Shown one piece after another: positions 58,201-64,000 of a stretch of 64,000 bases of DNA. Positions within the stretch are counted from its first letter, which is position 1; each line of letters opens with the position of its first letter. The stretch covers positions 26,012,640-26,076,639 of the forward strand of contig NC_058342.1 of assembly GCF_905475395.1 (NCBI RefSeq), written 5' to 3'. A program made the translations under genes and the position numbers. Origin of the DNA: Chrysoperla carnea. Lineage: Eukaryota > Arthropoda > Insecta > Neuroptera > Chrysopidae. The notes under the pieces were generated by a model, which saw nothing but the letters and a program-made list of their open reading frames with translations, had not been told where the DNA came from and did no database searches.

Positions 58201-61200
58201 AGGCCCTACAAGTGGGATCATCAGAGATCCTGTCCTGTCAAGAGTCTTATTACCCTTATCAACTGTGCTCTGGTTTCAGACGAGCACAGTCGAATGGCCT
58301 AGCTGTGGTTACACACAGTTTGGGCCAGTTTTGCTCAGAAATAGTAAACGCCATAATATACATAAGTCAAAATTTATTCACAAAGTTCTCTCTCCGCCCT
58401 TTTGTTATTCTCCAGGACTTCTAGTATGTTGTACTATAGGTTTCAGTAACAAGGGACATTACAAATTATATTTTATTTGATCCATCCGTGGTGTCTTGGC
58501 CTGCTTTCATAATATTTGACGTCCCTAAAATTATATATTTATATTTGTTAAATAAAATGAAAATTTTAATTATCAGGATCATGAAGTATTAGAGCACGAA
58601 AACAATTTCTTGGATCTATCAGTGGGTACAGGTTCAAGTGGTGATCTAGGTGAAACTGAAGTAGGTTTACAAGTGGGCCATAGTCGTAATTTTACATTAT
58701 CCCCCGAGACAACGGATTGTGATTCAAATTGTGGTGATTTAGACAGTGAAATGTCATTAATGCTGATGGAGAATGAATTGGGTCCATCAGCTGTCGGACT
58801 ATTAGGTTCTAGTGGTGATTTAGTGGCGCCAACCGATTCATTAAGACTATATTCAAGTATGCCTGTCCTAGAAGATGGTTTATCGTCAGGACATGCTAGT
58901 GATACAGATAATAATAATCCAACGGTAATATTAATGAAACGACAAATTACCGAAATTGAACGTGAAATTATACAAAGAAGTCATTTAAACGATAATAATT
59001 TATCCTCAACTTCGAAACTAATTGAAAATAATTCTAAAGAAAATGGATCGTTAGATCGAAGTTCACCTGTTGAAATACTCATTGGTAATGAAACTTCGGT
59101 CAATTCTTTCCAAGAAAATGAGACTGAATTACATAATATTGATCCCCTTGGTAAGTTTTATTTATTTATCTTAGAAGTGCCCTAGAAAGTATCCTTGTTT
59201 CCAGAAGACGTGTTTAACGTCGGAAGGAAAAATCAAAATAAAAAGGACAAATGTATGACCTTTTATGAGAAGGACTATACACAAGGAGTCGTACCAATTT
59301 GTAGGTATCCCGACAATTCTATTGCCTATGAGCCCCGGTATGGATTAGTCAGGCCCTGATCTTGTTAAGAGGATATTCTGGTCTAGAAGCCTCAATTGTT
59401 GGCACTTTTAAAACTAAGATTATAAGAAAATGAAAAACATTTATTTAGCCATTTTTTCATATAATATTTTAAAAATGCAAAACAAAAAAAAAATTAAAAA
59501 TTCTTCAAGCTACAGGCCTATGGTTGAAATGGGGGTTACAAAAAAAACTCGGCACCCTGGTTGATACGATTTTAGCCCTTGTAGTGATCTGAATCAAAAA
59601 AATTGTATATTCTTAATTAGTAAAGATATCGTTTTAACTGTCGGTCAAAAAAAATTCAGCAGTCATGCAGTCGCACAAATGAACTCATTTGTTTATCAAA
59701 ATATAAATCGTTACAAACTTAAAAAAAGTTTTCTTCAAATTTCTAGACCAGAATACTCCCTTAAATTGTTATAGACACTTCGATCTAGTTTCATCAAATA
59801 TATTCGAAAATTGAAAGAGAAAAAACGATATGTTTTAGTATCAGAAGTTACACCTCCTCCACCTGCACCAGCGCCACATAGGCGACCAAGTGATGTAGCA
59901 ATTACTGAAATTGAAGAAAGTCCTCCTGACCGTGTCGAAGCGGCAATTCAAGATATACGTCTTGCACTTCAACGTACCAAAACACTGCCTTTCACATTAA
60001 CAAATGTTGCACCTCAAGTAAGTCCGACTGAACAGGACTCATCGAGTCCTGTATGGGTACCTAGACAACGGGGTATGTCTGGTGCAAGTCGTGATTCCGA
60101 TTCTGTTGAACGGAAAGCTCAGAGCGGCGAAGAAGCGGGTGATGAAGGTATATTATATATTTTTATAATTGTTTTTATTCAGAATGTACTTCTAGAATGT
60201 ATTCGAAATCTTATTGAGCATTTACTTTACAAAAATGGAATTAAAATATTTTTGGTCCATTCCCCAATATTGCTTTAATTCATTCTCAAAACGAATTAAG
60301 GCTGTTATGGTGGAAGAGGGTCTCATTGTCCCTCTCACTCTGTCCCATGCAAAATGCATATAACGAAGTATCTGCCGCCATTTAAAATAAAGAAATTTTA
60401 TCATAGTCCCGGATCGAATCAAATTTGCTTGTGTTAGTAAAATAATCGAATTTTTTAACTTTTTGACGTCATCAGAATCCATAAACTTTAATTTTGCTCT
60501 ATCACATCCAAGTTTTATCCAATTTTGATAAACCAAGTATGTAATCCTACTAAATTTGGGTCATATTTTTCAAGTTTGTGATCAAAATTAACCTAGTTCT
60601 AATTCGTTTCAAGAATGTGGAGTCCTGATCCCGGAACTCTACACATAATTGATAACTAGCGAAAAACTGACATCATAGCTGAAAAGAGTTACCCAAAATT
60701 AGTGGATTTCAAAAAAAATTCCAATAAGATCGGATCAAATTTGCCTGTGTTTTCAAAAAAATCGAATTTTTTAACTTTATGACGTCATCAGAATCCATAA
60801 AATTTAATTTTGCTCTATCACATCCAAATTTTATCCAATTTGGATAAACCAAGTATGTAATCCTACTAAATTTGGGTCATATTTTTCAAATTTGTGATCA
60901 AAATTAACCTAGCTCTAATTGGTTTCAAGAATGTGGAGTCCTGGTCCCAGAATTGAGCACATAAATGATAGCTAGCGAAAAACAGATATCACAGTTGATG
61001 TAAATGACCCAAAATTGATAGGTTTCAAAAAAATTCCAATTAGATTGGATCAAATTTGCCTGTGTTTTCAAAAAAATCGAATTTTTTAACTTTATGACTT
61101 TATATAAATTAATGAGCGCCTTTTACATGATTCTTTAGTAAATTTTTGCTGTACGTATAAAACATACGTTTTGTTTTGCGCCCCTATTTCTTATGCCCCG

Positions 61201-63012
61201 GTCGCGGGTGCCTCCTTTACCACCCCCTAGTTACAGACCTGTACAGAAATATTGTATGTAAATAAATAAATACATATTTCTTTCTAGAAGAAGCGGATAC
61301 AGATTTAGAAACAGATCGATTATTAGGACAACATCGAACTGACGACCAAGGATTTTATGATGATAAATTGGTGAGTTTACAGTTTTTTACGTCATTTTAT
61401 TTTTTCTATAACGTTTTTTTTTCTTTAATTTTATTTTTGTACTATTATTATTTTTTAATTGGGAGTGGAACACTAATCATTACGCTAATTTGCAATATTT
61501 AGCTTTGGTATTATACAATTTTTAGCCAGGTGTTAGAATTTTTTGGCCAATAGCATTCATTCTAAGATATGTATACAATTTTTATACAAATTTTTTATAA
61601 AGATTTCTATATTTTTAACCCCCAAACCAAACAAAAGGGGTGTTATAAGTTTGACCGCTATGTGCGTGTGTGTCTGTCTGTCTGTAAAATATTGGAAACC
61701 TGCCAAACAGCATCGTTTTCAAAAATTCTTCTTTCTACGTGTTTCCTAGACATTTATAGCCCAGTTTCTAAGGAGTAATTTTGTGCGCTGATCACGAAGT
61801 TTACGACCCAACTTTTGCCGCCATCTGATTTATTTTATCTCATGTAGAACCAGAGATATTGATCAAAATGCGTTTAGGCTACACAGGGCCCAATATATCA
61901 GTAATCTAAGAAACGGCTCCAATGATTTTCATAAAAATTGGTATGCAGGAATTTTTTGAGGCGAAAAATCGATCTAGCTTGGTTTCATTTTTAGAAAATG
62001 TCGGTTTATCCGTGTTTTCAGGAAAAACTGAAACAAACTGAAAAACAAAACTCTTACTGCCATTTATTGGCGAATAGTAATACTATTATTTTTTTAAATT
62101 GGGGGCAATGAACTGCTTTACCGACACTGAAACATTAAAGATAGATTTCAGTAGATGGCGTTGTTACAAGAGTAGTATACAGTGGGTTTTTGTGTAACGA
62201 AAAATCAATCTAGCTAGGTTTCATTTTAAGAAAACGTCGTTTTCTCTCGAAAACGGCTCCAACGATTTTCATGACATTTAGTATGTAGTGAATTTCGGGG
62301 GGTCATCAAAAATCAATCTAGCTAGGTTTTATTTAAAATAAAAATTTGGATATGAAAAATTATATACATATCTTAAATTTTACATACATTTTTGGGTGAA
62401 AAACTACAAAAAACCAAACACATTATTTTCAGAAACCGAAAAACAAAACTACATTAAGTATTTTCCTCACAAATCAAAAAAAAAATTACAAAAATACAAC
62501 ACAAAAAAAAAAATTCAAACACGCTTTCAAAATTAAAAAAAAAAAATACAAAAACATTTCTTACAACTTTGTATTTGTTGTAAAAAATAATCTATATATA
62601 TTCTTTTTTTTGGTATTTTCCAATTTGGTTTGAATAGGAATGGCGAAAACCGAAATCCAGGACCATAATGCCTTCATCCACAACAAAATCAACCCCTCCA
62701 AAACCTATATTAGCACTATCACCAACTCAACAACAAGCGGTAACGGTGTCAGTGGGGGGTGATCGTTCAAATGGGGCTGGTACAAATGGTTGTGATGACA
62801 GTAGTAATAATGTGATACCATTGAATTGTACCGCAATTGTTACAAACAATAATCCATTAATCCAAACAGCCAATAATAATAATAGTACATCCTCACCTCA
62901 ACCGCCACAATCCACAAGTCCCTTAACTGAGCAGTCTAATGGCAGTCCATCAGACAAAAATTTATCACCACAAAGCCAGAAAGGGTCCAATACATCTGTC
63001 AAATCTAAAAAG
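41204..63012 (+). CDS. Large multi-exon gene, partial; klarsicht-like (KASH/LINC) candidate
   Basis: Ten exons join in phase: 41204-41290, 45594-45811, 49432-49674, 54810-55005, 56148-56592, 57169-57680, 58577-59150, 59839-60147, 61288-61370, 62638-63012, giving 1014 codons. Exons 2-9 have convincing GT-AG borders; the first exon (donor gtcagt) and the last donor (gtgttg) are weaker. The protein looks mostly disordered. An Asp/Glu-rich run encoded by exon 3 precedes a basic segment in exon 4 (SRYIGDYADKKKGVW). A Gln-rich run lies in exon 5 (about 275-295). A conserved-looking helix YLYEFSETRKVLEEFF sits near 482-497, followed by FQDLDYEL. FTLSPETTDCDSNCGDLDSE is near 606-625, a Pro-rich run in exon 8, and TDRLLGQHRTDDQGFYDD near 868-886. 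These phrases and the very long introns bring insect Klarsicht to mind, a nuclear-envelope KASH protein, but I cannot confirm it and no KASH tail lies in the window. If the last donor is unused, the frame stops at 63027. The gene probably continues to the right. Confidence 0.72.
41785..42165 (-). repeat. ~590-bp interspersed repeat, copy 8
   Basis: Inverted, from 'tataccatgtatattaagtg' through 'tccatttccggttgtccatc' and 'cagtctactcaggacgtaaa' to 'tgtttgaaacattttttcga'. Its 5' part merges with the hairpin-satellite array. It lies in intron 1 of the large gene. Confidence 0.85.
42166..43472. repeat. Hairpin-monomer satellite array, 307-bp period, about four copies
   Basis: 'ctcgatatctcaaaaattac' begins near 42580, 42887 and 43194, and a diverged first copy lies near 42280. 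The inner copies are almost identical. Each monomer is a near-complete palindrome centred on GGGGTACCCC (42720-42729, 43027-43036, 43334-43343). For example, 'ccagcccaatcg' on the left faces 'cgattgggcagg' on the right at equal distance, and 'gaattttttgggtca' faces 'tgacccaaaaaattc'. Open frames of 65-93 codons here are by-products of the repeat. Confidence 0.92.
43475..43700 (-). repeat. ~590-bp interspersed repeat, 5' part, copy 9
   Basis: Contains 'tttgaggg' and 'cgcaaattaag', 'acatgacgtgaaaaaaacaa', 'ctatacatggtaactcagtc' and 'attgtttgttttcacttgtt', the inverted 5' half. Confidence 0.8.
43715..43775 (-). mobile_element. Possible tRNA-derived SINE head fragment
   Basis: The minus strand reads GGTCATAGCTCAGTGGTAGG, an A-box-like start, but no B box follows. 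It is different from the SINE at 39.1 kb and is too short to classify. Confidence 0.35.
43776..44365. other. Intron sequence, nothing recognised
   Basis: AT-rich intron 1 sequence of the large gene without identified repeats. Confidence 0.35.
44370..44690 (+). repeat. Interspersed repeat, pair with 55020-55260
   Basis: 'agttcggccgtcaaatgact', 'gttagcaactaat', 'aaaatatcgtaaaagataaa' and 'tttatgttttctttttggaa' recur in the same order at 55036-55215. Confidence 0.75.
44690..45185 (+). repeat. ~500-bp interspersed repeat, inverted partner of 36840-37330
   Basis: Contains 'aacccaaccaactcctttat', 'ttctggttaacggttttttt', 'gattttcgagatgaccacaa', 'cagaacaagatcttcttaca' and 'gctatctgtcatctcagaca'. 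A 130-codon minus-strand open frame overlaps it but shows no protein motif. Confidence 0.8.
46111..46314. mobile_element. Short MITE with ATAGAGCT terminal repeats, copy 2 (204 bp)
   Basis: The terminal inverted repeats match over about 23 bases: CATAGAAATAATACCATAGA against TCTATGGTATTATTTCTATG. The interior shares 'gagagagg', 'gtagacgtataa' and 'aaccgtttg' with 12072-12315. It lies in intron 2 of the large gene. Confidence 0.85.
46465..46850 (+). repeat. ~140-bp tandem repeat, 2-3 copies
   Basis: 'ttggggtggttttaatgggg' near 46477 and 'ttggggtggtttttatgggg' near 46618 start two clear copies, each followed by 'aaaacctctgagagacga'. A third is degenerate. Confidence 0.8.
47305..47690 (-). repeat. 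~590-bp interspersed repeat, copy 10
   Basis: Inverted, from 'gtcccaagtttgtaactctt' through 'gataactcaaaaacgaaaag' and 'ataagcaacataggtcaaag' to 'catcactgtttacccatgaa'. Confidence 0.85.
47695..48685. other. Intron sequence, nothing recognised
   Basis: About 1 kb of AT-rich intron 2 with short 'gattga' and 'tttgattga' iterations (48100-48200) but no gene or known repeat. Confidence 0.35.
48690..49200 (-). mobile_element. ~510-bp MITE, copy 2 (inverted)
   Basis: It begins 'aatagggtactttcggtag' and runs through 'aacgcgggcaagccttgatg', 'tataatatatccatagataa' and 'aaaaataaattttt'-type sequence to 'agtactttttcaaaaataga'. It is the inverse of 35588-36105. Confidence 0.75.
50052..50535. mobile_element. 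Fold-back element with ~150-bp arms and nested fragment
   Basis: Left arm 'ctagtcagagcacttgagga', 'tacgcgcgca', 'gagcactaaattgcg', 'gtgattacttagttcgaatc' faces the right arm 'gattcgaactaagtaatcac', 'cgcaatttagtgctc', 'gcgcgcgcata', 'agtgctcggactag'. The loop contains a piece of the ~500-bp repeat (50220-50295), which inserted into or was captured by it. It lies in intron 3 of the large gene. Confidence 0.82.
51430..51990. mobile_element. Inverted-repeat element with GC-richer centre
   Basis: 'attaacattttctcaagttt', 'tggaccac' and 'gcgaaaagaggagggg' on the left face 'ctcctctcctcttttcgca', 'ggtcc' and 'aaaatttgagaaaatgttaa' on the right. The ~300-bp centre (51589-51774) is GC-richer and has a 61-codon minus-strand frame (MMKGLTQLRPLFHEPFGVVN...) with no family I can name. 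Outer sequences around 51120-51170 and 52030-52090 may extend the arms ('aatgtcaatggatttga' against 'tcaaatccattgaca'). Confidence 0.65.
52187..52217 (+). repeat. 31-A homopolymer
   Basis: An uninterrupted A tract directly after 'gtatttagtaaatat'. It could be a retroposon tail, but no element or target duplication was recognised, so it is recorded only as a homopolymer. Confidence 0.9.
52780..53205. mobile_element. Fold-back element with ~165-bp arms
   Basis: Left arm 'cctatcgggccaattttttt', 'ggaaggtccatatatcaaaa', 'ttggtgccgctagaaa', 'ttagaatccatttctgaggt' faces right arm 'acctcagaaatggattctaa', 'tttctagcggcaacgag', 'atatatggaccttccta', 'aattggccccatag'. The loop is about 80 bp with 'gtggttttc' repeated. 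It lies in intron 3 of the large gene. Confidence 0.88.
53206..54809. other. Intron sequence, nothing firmly recognised
   Basis: The end of intron 3. 'tttctcggcttattcaagaa' and 'gcaaaagttctgcagtcaat' (54350-54390) resemble 51200-51245, so a dispersed repeat fragment is present. No exon is needed here, because exons 3 and 4 join in phase. Confidence 0.4.
55020..55260 (+). repeat. Interspersed repeat, pair with 44370-44690
   Basis: A direct copy with the blocks 'attcggccgtcacatgacta', 'gttagcaactaat', 'aaaatatcgtaaaagataaa' and 'tttatgttttctttttggaa'. Confidence 0.75.
55790..56020 (+). repeat. ~590-bp interspersed repeat, copy 11 (internally deleted)
   Basis: 'taaggaacattttttatatt', 'gatgagtcctacgaacccat', 'acagacagacaaccggaaat' and 'aacacctatgtgttcgtag' in order, with the 'gttgctcatttacg' segment missing. 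It ends at 'tatatttcatatac'. Confidence 0.8.
56630..57075 (+). mobile_element. Non-LTR retrotransposon 3'-end fragment, copy B
   Basis: 56687-56790 reads SNDPTCRGCMEDDEIYIHVI and then CTCRNLRGV, the counterpart of 4383-4500. The 3' end 'ttgcggtacctcttttttat' and a 'gaataaat' tail match copy A. A duplication with 'cgaaaccttgg' twice lies near 56798 and 56838. It is frame-broken and inactive, in intron 5 of the large gene. Confidence 0.65.
58020..58335 (-). mobile_element. Non-LTR retrotransposon fragment, copy C
   Basis: The minus strand contains 'gatgatcccacttgtagggc', 'gatgaaacctcaatcaggtt' and 'atttgcatctgcagaaac', matching copies A and B, then 'ggcgtctggcctcgacagaa', which matches copy A. 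It is broken and inactive, in intron 6. Confidence 0.65.
59151..59838. other. Intron 7 of the large gene, nothing recognised
   Basis: AT-rich sequence with no identified repeat. The 3' splice site used at 59837-59838 is the only upstream AG that keeps the phase from exon 7 into the Pro-rich exon 8. Confidence 0.4.
60410..61105 (+). repeat. ~315-bp tandem repeat, 2.2 copies
   Basis: 'ggatcaaatttgcctgtgtt' or its variant starts near 60411, 60732 and 61046. Each full copy contains 'tgacgtcatcagaatccata', 'ccaagtatgtaatcctacta' and 'tttcaagaatgtggagtcct'. It lies in intron 8 of the large gene. Confidence 0.88.
61660..62000 (+). repeat. Dispersed repeat, direct pair with 63425-64000
   Basis: 'cctgccaaacagcatcgttt', 'cttctttctacgtgtttcct', 'cccaacttttgccgccatct' and 'agagatattgatcaaaatgc' recur in order at 63436-63980. 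The second copy has a ~200-bp insertion between these blocks. Confidence 0.8.
61900..62345 (+). repeat. Degenerate internal repeats ('atctagctaggttt')
   Basis: 'aaaaatcaatctagctaggt' or a near variant occurs near 61966, 62201 and 62309, and 'acggctccaatgattttcat' near 61913 and 62253. It is part of a repeat-rich block in intron 9. Confidence 0.65.
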
Positions 63013-63027
63013 GTGTTGTTTCATTAA

Positions 63028-64000
63028 CAATTTTATTTAATTTAATATCGGAGGTTTGCTCTCTGTTTCTTTTTTTTTTTTTAAATATCGTAAATCATTT
63101 TACTTTGGTATATGACCTCGAATGTTCTAAGATATTTACGCAATTTTAGAATTACATCGAAACTATCGAATGAGTCACCATCGTGCAGTCCGCCACCAAA
63201 TTAGCAAATAGTAACATTCATAATAAGAGTAATCACTAGCTAATTCTTACTGATGATGACTACTTGGTAATCGAAAATACGTATTTTAAAAATACAAAAA
63301 ACTGATCGAGGAAATTGGGGCAAAAATCGAAATTTATATCGAATGATCGATCACATTGACTACAGAATCATTGATTGTCAAAACCCGAATTAATCGAGTA
63401 AATAAGACAGAAAAATACTGTAAAATGTTCGAAACCTGCCAAACAGCAACGTTTTCAAAAATCCTTTTTTCTACGTGTTCCTTAGATCATTATAGTCCAG
63501 TCTCCTGGTAGGTTTTGATTAATTTTTTTTTACGAATGACTGGAAGGGTAATTTTATGTGCTGGTCACGAATTTTTAGGCCATTTTGCTCCCTGAGGCGA
63601 GGAAAAAAGATATGGCCATTTTTACCGTTTTGAATAATTTTTTTCGAGTAAGAGGTTGACTCGGAATATATGCCGGAAAAGATAGTGGAGTGTTTCACCT
63701 CGTTAAAATCAACCATTTCCAGAAAATCGTAAAATTGAGGTTTTAAAAAATGCAGTTATTTAAAAAAAATCAAAATAGGCCTTGTAGAGTTTGATCAATA
63801 TTCCGACTTCTGAGCTAATTTAGCAAAAATTCGGGCCACGAAAAAGTGGTTAGTTTTCGAGGTTAGAATTATTTTAGATTGGTCAACATTTTACACGTTG
63901 TTAGAGTTCGACCCAACTTTTGCCGCCATCCGATTTCATTTAATTCATCTAGAACCAGAGATATTGATCAAAATGCGTTTGTGGCTACCTTGTCCTAGAA
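63028..64000. repeat. Dispersed repeat downstream of the last visible exon
   Basis: 63425-64000 is the second, longer copy of the repeat at 61660-62000 and runs to the window edge. 63028-63424 is AT-rich with nothing recognised. No further exon of the large gene was found before the edge. Confidence 0.65.

Noticed and set aside
59773-59838. Upstream extension of exon 8 of the large gene (frame containing RKLKEKKRYVL)
   Set aside because: The frame is open, but no upstream AG gives the phase required by exon 7; the AG at 59837-59838 does.

Overview
The window is AT-rich animal nuclear DNA, almost certainly from an insect. Genes are interrupted by GT-AG introns, AATAAA-type poly(A) signals are present, and non-coding DNA is packed with decayed transposons, fold-back elements and satellites. 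The order of insect cannot be fixed from sequence alone. No bacterial, plasmid or CRISPR feature is visible.

The left 18 kb is gene-dense. Four compact genes can be assembled exon by exon with consistent phases: Srp72 on the minus strand (9 exons, 649 codons); a two-exon plus-strand gene encoding a domesticated integrase of the KRBA2-like type (397 aa); the minus-strand TRAP-beta/SSR2 gene (195 aa, with an upstream non-coding exon likely); and plus-strand BORCS8 (3 exons, 161 aa). Srp72 and the integrase gene are head-to-head, the integrase gene and Ssr2 are tail-to-tail, and Ssr2 and BORCS8 are head-to-head. Srp72 and TRAP-beta both act in co-translational delivery of proteins into the ER. 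BORCS8 belongs to the lysosome-positioning BORC complex.

From about 18 to 41 kb no coding exon can be supported. This part holds a ~150-bp minisatellite next to BORCS8, several copies of a ~590-bp interspersed repeat, fold-back MITEs, pogo/Tigger remnants, Helitron-like elements, a tRNA-derived SINE with target-site duplications, and a hairpin-monomer satellite array. One short splice-flanked segment (27261-27312) and a GC-richer patch near 32.7 kb could be 5' non-coding parts of the next gene.

From 41.2 to 63.0 kb ten phase-compatible exons on the plus strand encode about 1014 residues of one large, mostly disordered acidic/Ser/Gln-rich protein. Its introns are long and repeat-filled. It probably continues past the right edge. 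A klarsicht-like (KASH/LINC) identity is my best guess but is not proven.

The most unusual feature is a dispersed satellite family whose ~300-bp monomers are themselves near-complete palindromes centred on GGGGTACCCC-like cores. The clearest arrays are at 34.4-35.1 kb and 42.2-43.5 kb, and related units sit in several introns.
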